The position numbers and the translations under genes were made by a program. The notes beneath the pieces were generated by a model. It was not told where the DNA came from and made no database searches. It worked only from the letters and a program-made list of their open reading frames with translations. 64,000 bases of DNA, from the NCBI GenBank assembly GCA_002007465.1, contig LNAC01000009.1, forward strand, positions 2,845,374 to 2,909,373, in the 5' to 3' direction. Each line of letters begins with the position of its first letter. Positions within the stretch are counted from its first letter, which is position 1. This document shows, piece by piece, positions 1 through 55,236 of this stretch. The DNA is from Ailurus styani (taxonomy: Eukaryota; Chordata; Mammalia; Carnivora; Ailuridae).

Positions 1-75
1 TCTTCCCGCCAGCGTGTCGGAGAACTGGAGCGCACCCTGTCTGCTGTCTCCACCCAGCAGAAACAGGTGGACAGG
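1..75 (+). CDS. GOLGA2: GOLGA2 exon (first in window)
   Basis: Reads [13 protein letters not shown]... in frame from base 1 and ends ...QKQVDR before donor GTGAGC at 76. Its 5' boundary is outside the window or at its edge. Confidence 0.9.
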
Positions 76-3000
76 GTGAGCCCGGCATCGGACCCATCCA
101 CTCAAGGCGCAGCTTCCCCGCCAGAGGAGGGGCCCGAAGGTCCCTGCCGCGTGATGGGGCATCTTACCGCCCACAAGACAGCCCGGGCCATTTCTTATTA
201 CCGTCAAGTCGTGTGGTTGGTAGAAGCCGTGCAGGCCTGAGCTGGCTGTCTCGGGGGACTTGGCAGTGGTGGGGGCTGCTTTCTGGAGCGAGCACTGAAT
301 GCAGAGTCCAGAGCCTGACAGCCAGCCCTGTCCGTCCCTGGCCGTGGGCCTTGGGCCGAGTACAGGACAGTACTTTTAGCTACGTTACCATTTGCGTAGG
401 AAGGGAAGTATGTGTGTAATAGAAGGTGCGTGAAAGGGTTTATAAAAACCCAGGGAGAGGAACAGGGTGGCTGGGAGGACCTGTCACCTCCGCGCCTTCT
501 GAGTGCTGGGCCTATGACTAGAGCTTTCAAAAAAGAGACAGAAGATCACAATGCAGATTTAATTCCACTCCCATCTATCTGCTCCCCCGCCACAGGGAGG
601 AAATGTGGGTGAAGAGTCAGCCAGACTGGATGTTTACTTCCAGCTCTGTCGGGGATCGCAGGCAGACGACTTCACCTGTGACACTCTGTGCTCATCTGTA
701 AAACACACAGAGCCGGGCCTGCCCCACGCGGTGGTCACGAGGCTTGAGCGCGATCCTCAGCCTGCTGCCTCTTGGCACACTCGGGGAAGGGTCAGTCACG
801 ACGCCCCTCATGACTGATAGCGATGCCACCCGCTCCAGCTGGGCCTCCGCGGGCCGGCCAAGAATCTGTCCCGTCCTTCCCGAGCTCTTGGCTGTGGGAA
901 ATGGAAGTGTGGGCTTGGAAAGGCTTCGGACGAAACGTCAAGGGTGGCTATGGCGTAGTTAGGGCTGCTGGTAGTCCGCCCACCGCACCCTCCCCCTGCC
1001 CGTGCCTGACCTTGCCTTTCTGTGTTCACAGTACAACAAGGACCTAACCAAAGAGCGAGATGCCCTGAAGCTGGAATTATACAAGAACAAGTAGGATGGC
1101 AAGGGGCTGGGAGGCGGGAGGGGTGCAGGAGCCACAGGAGGGGGTCGGATGGGTTCGGGCCGGTGCAGAGCCGGGCTCTGGGCCCAGCGATGCCACCGGA
1201 GCAGGCCGTGGCCTCGGGCCACTCAGGTCTTCTCTCTGGCCTGCCCCTGGGGACTCTTAACTCCCCAGGGTCCCTTCCGACGCCCCCGTTCCGTGGCTCT
1301 GTGGTAAGTGTGGTGGGTTGATCACCAGAGGGGTCCTTTCTGTTCTGTACTCGTGCCTTTCCCGCTGCGTGTGGCCACAGCAAAAACAACGAGGACCTGA
1401 AGCAGCAGAACTCCGAGCTGGAAGAGAAGCTTCGGGTGTTGGTGAATGAGAAGGCAGGCATGCAGGTCAGGGTGGAGGAGCTGCAGAAGAAGCTGGAGAT
1501 GTCAGAGCTCCTGCTGCAGCAGGTAGGGCCAGAGCCGGAGCCGGAGCCACAGGGAGCCCAAGCCCCACCGGTCAGGGGGCCACCCTCTCCAGGGATCGTC
1601 TCTCCCAGGATTGTCTCGGGCAGCCTCCAGCCACGAGCTGCAAGATCGGGATCCTTGATCTGGCCCTGCCATAGAATCCTGCTCCAAACATTAATCAGAC
1701 TCCACACATCAGGACCCGGCCCAGATCTGTGGAATCAGAATCTCAGGGATAGGGCTTTTTTATTTTGGTTTTTCAGTGTCCTCGGTTAAAACCATTGTTG
1801 CATAGGTGACAGGCACAAGGCTAGCCCATGAGTCTGTCTGCTTCCTCTTGGAGGGCGGGCCACCAGGTCAGAGAGCTCCCCTCCGTCAGGGTTTCTTCAC
1901 ACTGAGCCATACTCCGCCTTCAGGTCGCTTCCCTTGGTAGGGCTCTCCCCTCCTGATCAACACAGGAAAAATCTCATCTCTTTCCCAAGACAGACCTTCC
2001 AGTACTTGGAGGTGAGGGGGGGGCGGGCTGTTTGCAGATTCCTTGTCGCTCCCTCATCTTTTCCAAGCTACACAGCCCCCGCTGGGGCTCATGCAGTCTG
2101 TCACTCTCCTGATTGCTTTCTCCTGGATGGGACCCGATTTGTTAGGACTCCTCTTACGGTCAGCCCCCCCAGAGCGGAACAGGAGTCTCCAAATTTGGTC
2201 TAGCCTGGGCAGCAGACAGAGCTCTGTACCCATCCACCCATCTGGTCACCCATCCATTCAGCAAGCGTTAATGGAATGTCGCCTCTGTGACCCGTTCCTG
2301 TGATGGGCAGTCTAATAAACGGCCTTCTAGAGATAGAAAGTCAGGGCTTCAGGTTGCCCTGAAGTTGGACGCCTGAACTCTGTGACCTGACACCTCAGTT
2401 CTAGGACCAGGACCGGTTTGTAGCCTTATTCACTATAGCCAGGAAGGGATCTGGAAGGATACACATCAGGTCGGGGAGACTGGCAGCTAGAGGAATGGTG
2501 AATGTTTAGTTACAGAAAGCCTATGGATGCAGTCCTGCTAACGTGAGCATAGAGATCTTTGTCCATCCCCAGTTGTACTTTATCCCAGCTCAGACCCTTT
2601 TGGGGGCGGGGGGGCTTGTGTGGTACTGCCTGGGCTCCCCACATCTAACCTCAGCTTTCATTCTCTAGTTTTCTAGTCAATCGAAAACCCCCGATAGCAG
2701 CCAGGAGTTACAGCAGGCCCTGGAAGAGCGGGCACATCTGGAAGCCTGTGTGGGGCAGGTGAGGCCTTGCAGAGCGAGGGGGTATGGAAGGAGGATGACC
2801 CCAGGTGCCCAGGAGCCACTGAGGCACAGCGACAGCCCCTGCTAACTTCTCTGCCCCTTCTTGCAGCTGAGAGATTCACTAAAGCAACTGCAGCTTGAAA
2901 GAGACAAGTATGCAGAGAACCTGAAGGAGGAGAATGCCATTTGGCAACAGAAAATGAGACAGATGTCCGAACAGGTGAGATGTGACCTTCGGCTCCCCAC

Positions 3001-6000
3001 CTTCGACAGGTCACTTGATCTTTCCCGGGCCTCAATAAAATGGGAATCCTGTTACTTGCCGTGGGCAGCCCGAGGTGGCTGTGTCGTTTTTACGGGGGGA
3101 GGGGTGGGGCGCGGTGGGGGTAGAGAGGGCATTGGTCCCCCCCTTCCCACCCCCACGAGCCCCTCTCCCTGTGCTCTGGGCAGATGCAGAAATTGAGGGA
3201 AGAGAAGGAGCAGTGTGTCTGTCAGGTGCAGGAGTTGGAGGCCAGTGTGGCCGAACTAAAGACCCAGCTAGGTAAGCTGGGGCTGGAGGGTCTGGGAGCA
3301 GGATTGGTGGCAGAGGGCTGCGGAGGGTGCCTTGGAGGGCCCCTGGGGATGTGGATGATGGAAGGGGACTGTGGCCGAGAGAAGGAGGTCTATACCAGGA
3401 GTTGACCAGCCTGGGGACAGTGCCCCCTGGCGACCACCCAGAGTTGTCTTGAGCGCAAAAACCTAAAGAAATCTAAAGGGTCTTGAAAGACAGCCCGTCC
3501 CATGAGTGTGAGAGGACTGTTAGCCAGGAAGCCAAGGTTTGGGGGTGACGAGGCCCAGTTAGGAGCTGTGGACGAAGAAGAGGGGTTTCGGGAGGCACAG
3601 AGGTGAGAGGCCCCTACCGTGCGCCCCCCCCCNGTGCCCCCAGCTCCAGAGCCCCCGGCCGGGCCCTCGGAGGAGGAGCAGCGGCTGCAGGTGGAGGCCG
3701 AGCAACTACAGAAGGAGCTGGAGATCCTGGCGGCGCAGCTACAGGCCCAGGTGAAGGACAACGAAGGTCTGAGCCGCCTGAACCAGGAGCAGGAGAAGCG
3801 GCTCCTGGAGCTGGAGCGCGCCGCCGAGTGCTGGGGGGATCAGGTGGAGGAGCGCAAGCAGATCCTGGAGACCATGCAGAACGACCGCACCACCATCAGC
3901 CGCGCGCTGTCCCAGAACCGCGAGCTCAAGGAGCAGCTGGCAGAGCTGCAGAACGGCTTCGTCAGGCTGGTGCGCGGCCCCCGCTCCCTGGCCAAGCCCT
4001 TTGGCGCAGGGCAGGACACCGAACCCCGCCGGGCCTCTGTCTCCCCAGCTGTAAAATGGGGTGGGGGGTAAGGAGCCCATGTGACATGGTCCCCGCGAAG
4101 GCACCCTGTGAGCCGTAGAGTCCCGCTCAGATGAGCCGTGGGAGGCGGCCGCCACGGTCTGGGGGCCCCAGCTGCCCCGGGCGGCCGCTGACCCTTCCTC
4201 TCTGTTCAGTCCAACGAGAACATGGAGGTTACCACGGCGCTGCAGTCGGAGCAGCACGTCAAGAATGAGCTGGCCAAGAAGCTGGGCCAGCTGCAGGAGA
4301 AGCTGGGGGAGCTGAAGGAGACGGTAACCCCCGCACCCGCTCAGGAAGCCTGGAGGGCGGTGGGCGGCTTGGCCTGGGGGGTGGGGGCGCGGGCCTCCAG
4401 GGTCTTTCCCCGCCTGCCTGTGGCGCGGGGTTCTTGTCGCTCCTTGCTCTCTGACTTTACGAAGTGGGTAGCTCTGGGCCGACGGTCATCGCCCCGGCTA
4501 GAGACCCCGAGCCTCTAACCAGAAGGCAAGAGACCGTGTGCTGTGGGCAGCTTCTCGGATTCGGCCCTGGGTGCCGCCCCCAGCTCCCCTGGTCACTGTA
4601 GTGCTTCTCACCTCTTGGCCTCTGGCCTCCGTGTCCTTAGTCTAAAAGGGAGATTAGCATTCTGCCCACAGAGGCCTTGAGGATTAAGGGAGAAGCCTGC
4701 CCGTAAAAAGTGAGGCATTCAGGGCGCACTTAGGTGTCACCTGGCGTGCTCGGATTTTCCACTAAAGTTAAAATAGAAGGTTGTCATGAGGTGTGAGGCC
4801 GGGGGAGGGAGGGGTGGGGCTCTGGGCAGAGGGGCAGTCACTTGGGTCCTGGAGGCAGGATTCCCCCACCCCCACCCCGCCCCCAGCACGCACACACTTG
4901 CCCAGTCCCCAGCTTGGGCTCCGAGTCTCAGTTCCGGGGTCTTCCTGCAGGTGGAGCTGAAGAGCCAGGAGGCCGAGAGCCTGCAGCAGCAGCGCGACCA
5001 GTACGTGAGCCACCTGCAGCAGTATGTGGCCGCCTATCAGCAGCACGTGGCTGCCTACCAACAGCTGGCTTCGGAGAAGGAGATGCTGCACCGGCAGGTC
5101 CTGCTGCAGAGCCAGCTCATGGACCGGCTGCAGCACGAGGATGTTCAGGTCAAGGTGGAGGCCGAGAAGGCCCGCCAAGAGTTAGAGGAGGCCCAGGTGA
5201 GGGCGTTGGAGGGCTGGGCCCCCGAGGGGAGGGCCTGCCACCTGCGTGTCCCTTCTCACTCCTTCCTGGCCCCTCAGGGACGCCTGGAAGCTGCCACCCA
5301 GCAGAACCAGCAGCTCCAGGCGCAGCTGAGCCTCATGGCTATGCCTGGGGAAGGTAAGTGGGAGCACCTGGGGGACGAGCACAAAGCCCAGGGAGGAGGG
5401 CGACCTGGAGTGCGAAGGGACCTTTAGGACAGGGACTCCGTCTCCTTCGCGGGGACGGGCTGTCCCAAGGTCACACAGGGAGGCGGGCTGGAGCCAGCCC
5501 CGAGCTTTCCTCCCTGGCCCCCTCCACCTCCCCTGCTGGGTTGTCTGAGGAGCCCCCGGCTGCCCCGACAGGAGACGGACTGGACGGTGAGGAGAAGGAC
5601 GAGGAGGCTGCCCGGCCGACGCTCAGCATGCCGGAGGGCCTGGACAGCCGAGAGGCCATGGTGAGCGGGCCCCTGGCGTCGCCCCTTCCTTCCCTGTCCC
5701 GCCTTCCTGCTTCCCTCTGTGCCCCCCACACACCGGGGCTCCCCCCTTACCTCGTTTCACCTCCCTCGACTTCTCTTGACCCCCGACGGCCCCGGGAGCC
5801 AGCGGTCAGCCGTCACTCCATCCTTGAAGCCCAGGTGTGCCCGCTGGGAGAGGCCGGGAGACGAGGAGCTCCCCTCCGCCCCCCTGCCCCCTGCTCATCC
5901 TGAGTAGCATCCCCACCCCCACCCCACGAAAGCACACGTGCATGTCTCGCCCGCAGGTGGCGTTTTTTAATTCGGCCTTAGCTGGTGCCGAGGAGGAGCA

Positions 6001-7125
6001 GGCCCGGCTTCGCGGGCAACTGAAGGAGCAGAAGCTGCGCTGTCAGCGCCTGGCTCACCTGGTGGCCCCGGGCCAAGTGCAGGAGGCGGTGGCCAAGACC
6101 CCCGGGAGCGGGGGCGACAGTGTGCCTGCGGAGACCCACCAGGCCCTCCAGGAGGCTATGGACAAGCTGCAGGTGAGCGCCTTTCCTCCAGCGCCGGCTC
6201 AGCCCAGAGAGTTTGGGGGGGGGGGCCCTGGGTCGGCTGCCGAGCCCTGACCCCCCACTGCCCTGGCTGCAGGGCCGCTTCACAGGGCTCATGCAGGAGA
6301 AGGTGGATCTGAAGGAGCGGGTGGACGAGCTGGAGCATCGCTGCATCCAGCTTTCTGGAGAGACGGACACTATTGGTGAGCGGGAGGGTGGCACCCGTGG
6401 CGGCCGGGAGGAGCTCCGCCGGGGTCCCGAGCCTGAGCGCCCGCCCCTCTGCCCGCAGGAGAGTATATTGCCCTCTACCAGAGTCAGAGGGCTGTGCTCA
6501 AGGAGCGGCACCGGGAGAAGGAGGAGTACATTAGCCGGCTGGCTCAGGACAAGGAGGAAATGAAGGTGGGGGTCCTGAGTGGCCCGGGAGTGGGGCGGGG
6601 CAGGGGTGGGGCTGGCGGGCTGGCGGAGCTCAGCACCTCTCCCTCCAGGTGAAGCTGCTGGAGCTTCAGGACCTGGTGCTCCGCCTCGTAGGGGAGCGCA
6701 ACGAGTGGCAGGGCAAGTACCTGGCCACTGCCCAGAACCCTGCTGGGGAGCCCGTTACAGCCCCCCCAGCCCAAGAGCTTGGCAATGCCAATGGCCACGG
6801 TGGTGAGTAGAACCCTCGGGGGCGGCCGGGTCGAGGGGAAGGGGTGGGGAGAGCTCGCATAGCACTCAGAGCCCTGTCTCTCTCTCCCCCCCACCCCAAA
6901 GATGTTCACGAGGTGAGCCTGGCCGACAGTGGGAGTGTGGCACCTCCCCAGGGAGAGGCCCCGCGGGGCCAGAGTGCCCCCGAGAACCCCACTGCACAGC
7001 AGATCATACAGCTGCTGCGGGAGATGCAGAACCCCCAGGAACGCCCAGGCTTGGGCAGCAACCCCTGCATCCCCTTCTTCTACCGGGCTGATGACAATGA
7101 TGAGGTGAAGATCATGGTGATCTAA
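1..7125 (+). CDS. GOLGA2: GOLGA2 (GM130, golgin A2), C-terminal part, 16 coding exons
   Basis: Golgin GM130 is a rod-like coiled-coil tether on the cytosolic face of the cis-Golgi; its C-terminus binds the PDZ domains of GRASP65 (GORASP1). Sixteen exons join in one frame and give 738 residues to the stop at 7123-7125; human GM130 is about 1000 residues, so the N-terminal p115-binding part lies left of the window. The protein is Leu/Gln/Glu-rich coiled coil throughout. Landmarks are '[20 protein letters not shown]' in exon 7, '[11 protein letters not shown]' in exon 9, 'ESREAM'-like 'DSREAM' in exon 11 and the conserved tail '[15 protein letters not shown]' in the last exon. All visible introns are GT-AG and the phases fit. 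The acidic run in exon 11 is shorter than I remember for human. Identification is by recalled family sequence; confidence is very high. Confidence 0.97.
76..1031 (+). other. GOLGA2 intron
   Basis: 955 bp. Nothing recognisable beyond splice sites and GC-rich filler; the open frames here do not match GM130. Confidence 0.7.
1032..1090 (+). CDS. GOLGA2: GOLGA2 exon
   Basis: Acceptor TTCACAG before 1032; reads [19 protein letters not shown]; donor GTAGGA at 1091. It ends two bases into a codon, completed by the next exon. Confidence 0.93.
1381..1522 (+). CDS. GOLGA2: GOLGA2 exon
   Basis: Acceptor GCCACAG; reads ...[18 protein letters not shown]... to ...SELLLQQ; donor GTAGGG at 1523. Coiled-coil heptads. 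Confidence 0.93.
1523..2668 (+). other. GOLGA2 intron
   Basis: 1.15 kb. A weakly L1-like patch around 2395-2540 and an L2/MIR-like patch near 2250-2310, both too decayed to classify. No coding exon seen. Confidence 0.6.
2669..2758 (+). CDS. GOLGA2: GOLGA2 exon
   Basis: Acceptor TTCTCTAG; reads [16 protein letters not shown]..., matching the human FSSRCEAPDANQQLQQ region; donor GTGAGG. 30 codons, phase 0 at both ends. Confidence 0.92.
2867..2974 (+). CDS. GOLGA2: GOLGA2 exon
   Basis: Acceptor TTCTTGCAG; reads [19 protein letters not shown]... to QMSEQ; donor GTGAGA. 36 codons, phase 0. Confidence 0.93.
3184..3271 (+). CDS. GOLGA2: GOLGA2 exon
   Basis: Acceptor CTGGGCAG; reads [19 protein letters not shown]...; donor GTAAGC at 3272. 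Ends one base into an alanine codon. Confidence 0.93.
3272..3643 (+). other. GOLGA2 intron
   Basis: Ends in a poly-C tract holding one unresolved base (N at 3633). A short open frame crosses the acceptor but is not coding. Confidence 0.7.
3644..3969 (+). CDS. GOLGA2: GOLGA2 exon (largest in window)
   Basis: 326 nt. Acceptor GCCCCCAG, reading (A)[14 protein letters not shown]... to ...LQNGFVRL. The donor GTGCGC is weak but gives the conserved junction 'FVRL/SNENME' (human FVKL/TNENME). A single N at 3633 lies in the C-rich tract upstream of the acceptor and does not touch coding bases. Confidence 0.92.
4210..4323 (+). CDS. GOLGA2: GOLGA2 exon
   Basis: Acceptor CTGTTCAG; reads [20 protein letters not shown]... 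to GELKET; donor GTAACC. 38 codons. Confidence 0.93.
4324..4950 (+). other. GOLGA2 intron
   Basis: About 630 bp of GC-rich sequence with a MIR-like patch near 4590-4720. Nothing else supported. Confidence 0.6.
4951..5196 (+). CDS. GOLGA2: GOLGA2 exon with duplicated AAYQQ unit
   Basis: Acceptor CTTCCTGCAG; reads [18 protein letters not shown]... to ARQELEEAQ; donor GTGAGG. 82 codons. It contains 'QYVAAYQQ' followed at once by 'HVAAYQQ', one heptad-length unit more than I remember for human GM130. Confidence 0.94.
5278..5353 (+). CDS. GOLGA2: GOLGA2 exon
   Basis: Acceptor GGCCCCTCAG; reads [19 protein letters not shown]... to MPGE plus one base; donor GTAAGT (strong). Confidence 0.93.
5572..5660 (+). 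CDS. GOLGA2: GOLGA2 exon, short acidic segment
   Basis: Acceptor CCCCGACAG; reads (G)[16 protein letters not shown]... to GLDSREAM; donor GTGAGC. The acidic stretch is about half the human length as I recall it. Confidence 0.92.
5957..6172 (+). CDS. GOLGA2: GOLGA2 exon
   Basis: Acceptor CGCCCGCAG; reads [20 protein letters not shown]... to EAMDKLQ; donor GTGAGC. 72 codons. Confidence 0.94.
6273..6375 (+). CDS. GOLGA2: GOLGA2 exon
   Basis: Acceptor TGGCTGCAG; reads [20 protein letters not shown]... to SGETDTI; donor GTGAGC. Very close to human. Confidence 0.94.
6459..6565 (+). CDS. GOLGA2: GOLGA2 exon
   Basis: Acceptor TGCCCGCAG; reads (G)[20 protein letters not shown]... to DKEEMK; donor GTGGGG. 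Near-identical to human. Confidence 0.94.
6649..6802 (+). CDS. GOLGA2: GOLGA2 exon
   Basis: Acceptor TCCCTCCAG; reads [20 protein letters not shown]... to NANGHG; donor GTGAGT. Confidence 0.93.
6902..7125 (+). CDS. GOLGA2: GOLGA2 terminal coding exon, GRASP65-binding tail
   Basis: Acceptor CACCCCAAAG; stop TAA at 7123-7125. It encodes the PDZ-ligand tail that docks GRASP65: ...[16 protein letters not shown]. The last five residues are KIMVI; I remember human as KITVI, which would make the PDZ -2 position Met instead of Thr. Confidence 0.95.
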
Positions 7126-7378
7126 GACCTGTCACCAACAAGCAACATCTGAAGCAATGGGGCCGGGGCTCTGCCCCCACCCTGTCCCTGCCACCCCATC
7201 ATTCCTTCCCAATCACCCTTTTTTCCCTACACTAGCAAGATAGGACCCCTAAAGGGGTATGATAAGCCCCCTAATGGGGGGAAACAAATAGGTGCAAATC
7301 CCCTTGCCACCTTGGCAAGAGCTATATCTTTATATCTGGACTATTCGTGGTTCCAGAAAAACACAGAGCCAGAGGCTC

Positions 7379-7384
7379 AATAAA
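7379..7384 (+). terminator. GOLGA2: Proximal poly-A signal of GOLGA2
   Basis: AATAAA about 255 nt after the stop; candidate for a short 3' UTR form. Confidence 0.45.
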
Positions 7385-7839
7385 TTATATAGTTTATTTA
7401 GGAGGCTCCCTCTCTTGGGGAGCAGGGGTTCCCTGGTGACCTCCTCACCCCCACCAAGCAGTCCTTCATTCAGAGGGGCTCATGCATCCTCTATTCAGAG
7501 GCACTTTGGGGCCCAAGTGCCCCCCGTCCAGCTAGACGACTGGGCAGCACTCTCCCAGGCCTCGCTGAGGCCAGGCAAAGGCGCACGCTGGTGGCGGGGT
7601 GGGCTCCCTCCTCAGTGTATATACTGTACCTGTGTAACATTTTGTACATTCTGGGGATCGGGCAGCCCCCTGTATCATAGCAGAGGTTGGAGCTGGCAAA
7701 CGAGGAGGAAGTTATAGTAAGTATCTGGGGAAAGGGGAAACTTATTTATTGATAGCGTAATAGGACAGAGGAAGACAATAAGGAGGCGGGGACGGGGTTC
7801 TGCCCTGGTGATTCGACTCCTGTTTGCTTTTTATTTCGA

Positions 7840-7845
7840 AATAAA
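7840..7845 (+). terminator. GOLGA2: Distal poly-A signal of GOLGA2
   Basis: AATAAA followed within 25 nt by the GT-rich stretch CCTTGTGTGTGCC at about 7868-7880, the usual downstream element. Confidence 0.75.
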
Positions 7846-7862
7846 TGGATTTAGCCATACTG

Positions 7863-8534
7863 CTTGGCCTTGTGTGTGCCGGTTTCCAGTCCCTGGCCGC
7901 CAGGGGCCGGGGTCTGCGCTGTGGGCACGGGACAGGGAGCAGATCCTGCCAGCAGAGGGCAGGCTTCCGGATTGTGCGAAGCTCCAGCGTGCCTGAGCCT
8001 GAGCGGAGCTGTTAGAGATGGGCCAGGCCTGTCTCCCCCACCCATTCTGCTTGGGGAAGCCTGGGGGATCCCAGGGGCCCTGCCCTGGGACTCTTAAGGG
8101 GGCACTGCTGTCCTAATGGCAGAGGCCCTAGGCTCAGAAGCCTGATCTAATCCTGGAGAGGGACAACAGGGTCCCGGCACGCACGAGTGCTGCCTTCAAG
8201 TTCAGGCAGTGTCCATCCCATCACCCTGCCCCTCCGGGGGCCTGTTGTCCTGTCCCTCCACAGTGCGTGCCAGGGCCCCCAATCCTTCCTCCAGGCCGAG
8301 TCAGTGCCCCGCCCCCTAGTGGGCAGAGCTGGCTTCCCAGGATGAGAACCCGTGACCACCCTCCCCCTCCCAAGGTGCTTTCCCAGGTGCTATCCTTACA
8401 AAGGACAGGGCCTTCATTCGCCACTCCTTACAGCACCCCAGCAATGGGTGGGCCCTTCTCCACCCGTGACCCAGTGCTTAAGCCTTCCCCCTCCCCCGAA
8501 CTCCACAAAGAACACAAGCCAACAGAGGGCAGTT
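7863..8534. other. GOLGA2-DNM1 convergent intergenic gap
   Basis: About 670 bp between the estimated ends of two tail-to-tail genes. I see no gene or repeat in it. Confidence 0.6.
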
Positions 8535-8554
8535 CCCATCGTCCAGAAATGGGT

Positions 8555-8560
8555 TTTATT
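8555..8560 (-). terminator. DNM1: DNM1 poly-A signal
   Basis: AATAAA on the minus strand, about 495 nt after the long-form stop codon; the only consensus signal I see between the stop and GOLGA2. Confidence 0.75.
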
Positions 8561-8805
8561 CTCAGCCAAGAGACAGCAAGACCGGCGGTAGAGAGCCACA
8601 CAGCTGCCGGGACAGCGCCCCCTGGGCTCAGGCCGGGGAGGGACGGAAAAGTGGCTGTCCACAGGCCGGGCATGTCAGGGAGGCTCATCAGAGGTGGCAC
8701 ACTTTGGAGAGGGGGGTGTCAGGGTGACAGTGGTCCCTGGTACTTGGGCCACAAAACTCCTCAAGGACAGCATGGTGGTTGATTGCCAACACAGCTGTGG
8801 CGGCC

Positions 8806-8837
<32 letters not shown>
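8806..8837. repeat. TG then TA dinucleotide repeat in DNM1 3' UTR
   Basis: (TG)7 followed by (TA)9; in the transcript it reads TA then CA. Confidence 0.9.
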
Positions 8838-9054
8838 GAATATTTATAGTTATTTATAGAAGGGGTAGGAGCAATACCACAGAGGGGCACAAGTTTTCAC
8901 CAACATCACGCCTGGATGTGTCAGCTCACCACTACGACAGACTAAGTCACAGATGAAGGGGGAGGCTTTGGGGCTGGGGAGCCACTGTTAAGTCACAGAA
9001 CAGCCGTCCAGGCAGGCTTGGAAAGGGAGGTCTCCGAGGAATAGAGGGATCTGG

Positions 9055-53709
<44,655 letters not shown>

Positions 53710-53904
53710 TCATGGCTGTGTCACTCCATCTTACAGATGAGGAAACTGAGGCTTGGAGAGAGATGTGTCTCCTTCAAGGTCACGGCTCCTGACCTGGAGT
53801 TCCACTCGTCCTCACTGGCTTCTACTCTAGGTTCTGACACTTATTCATGGCGGCATGCCCTTTCCGCCTTTGGGCCTCAGTTTCCCTGTTTCTAGAAGGA
53901 GACA

Positions 53905-54330
53905 GAACATTGGTTCAACAAATGTTTATTGAACACCTACTCTAAGCCAGCCCCTGCTGTATGCAGTGGAGATAGAGCAGCGAACAAGACCGACAATGTC
54001 TCTACCCTCACATCTTACACTAGGTGGTGGAGACAGACAGTAAATGAAGAAACAGGTACATGAAATCATAAAAGTGAAAACAGTTTACACTAACAGTGAG
54101 GGAAGTAAACAGGGTGTAAAGAGAGGCACCTGTCTGAGTGCAAAATGTCCATTTAGCCTGGGAGGAGGTGGGTGATTCTCTGAGGAGGTGATGTTGAGAA
54201 GAGACTTAGATGATGAGAAGGAGCCAGCCACAGGCAGATCAGGGAGGAAAGCAAGCCAGGCTGAATGAAGAGCAAGGGCCAGGGCCCTGTCCCATAGAAG
54301 GCTTTCTTGGGAGAGCTGGGACTTCCTGTC
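53905..54330 (+). mobile_element. L2-like ancient repeat
   Basis: ATGTTTATTGAACACCTAC, GTGGAGACAGACAGTAAATG, CTGAGGAGGTGATGTTGAG. Class by recalled consensus. Confidence 0.5.
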
Positions 54331-54629
54331 CTAGAGAGTGTCAGTCTTTGCCCCAACCCATGAGGGCGGTGGTAAAACTGGGATTCGAATCCAGAACTCC
54401 TATAGCCCTACCCTATGTATCCTGTTCACATGGAGAGGCCGTGCGCCCCAGGCCTAGCCATCCACCTCTGATTCTGAAGACCCTAATTTGGACTCCCCAC
54501 AAGGATGCTAGGAAAGAGAGGCCAGCCTACCCTGCGCTGTTGGGCATCAGGGGGTCACCTGTATGTGAATGTGGGGGGTAGGGGAGCACTGCTGGGAGAG
54601 CAGTGCCCTGGGAATCAGAGACCACCATT

Positions 54630-54975
54630 CACACACCAGTTTAATGCATATTACCTGAGCCAGACCGTATGCTAGGCCCCTGAGATAAAACAATGAGCAA
54701 AATGGACAAAGTCCTTACCCATATGTGGCTTATACCCATATGTAGAAAAAGAGGAACAAAGCACCAATAACCCAATAAATATGATTCTGTCAGATGGTGA
54801 TGGGTGCTTTGGAAAGCAAGAAAGCTGGGGAAGTTTGGGGCGGAGGTAGTGTTGCTCTTTGTTTAGCATGATGAGAGTAGGATTTTGGTAAAAATGTGAG
54901 CAGAGACCTGAAGGAAGTAGGGGAGTTACCCACGTGGACATCTGGGGGCGGGGGATTTTCCAGGCAGGCAGAGGA
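54630..54975 (+). mobile_element. L2-like ancient repeat
   Basis: Second copy of the same family: GTATGCTAGGCCCCTGAG, GCAGAGACCTGAAGGAAG, TTTTCCAGGCAGGCAGAGG. Confidence 0.5.
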
Positions 54976-55047
54976 AAATGAGCAGGCTGTGGGCTTTGGT
55001 CAAGCTGGGTGATCCATGTCCCTTCCTGTCTCTGAGCCTCAGTTTTC

Positions 55048-55236
55048 TTTTATTTATTTATTTGACACAGAGAGAGAGATTACAAGTAGGCAGAGAGGTA
55101 GGCAGAGAGACAGGGAGAGGAGGAAGCAGTCTCCCTGGTGAGCAGAGAGCCCGATGCGGGCCTCGATCCCAGGACGCTGAGATCATGACCTGAGCTGAAA
55201 GCAGAGGCTTTAACCCACTGAGCCACCCAGGCGCCC
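55048..55236 (-). mobile_element. CanSINE, antisense
   Basis: GAGCCTCAGTTTTCT duplicated on both sides; inserted into a MIR-like element. Confidence 0.92.

Larger units (their letters stand above)
7126..7862 (+). other. GOLGA2: GOLGA2 3' UTR
   Basis: Non-coding sequence from the stop codon to about 15-20 nt past the last poly-A signal. An earlier AATAAA at 7379-7384 could give a UTR of about 270 nt. AU-rich patches (TTTATTTATT near 7741) sit in the distal part. The cleavage point is estimated, not seen. Confidence 0.7.
8535..9054 (-). other. DNM1: DNM1 3' UTR
   Basis: From the stop to about 20 nt past the AATAAA at 8560-8555. Contains an A/T-rich block with CA and TA dinucleotide repeats (about 8806-8860). 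Confidence 0.7.

Noticed and set aside
3619..4071. GOLGA2 exon 7 extended in both directions
   Set aside because: Frame continues into introns by chance; the GFVRL/SNENME junction fixes the donor at 3970.
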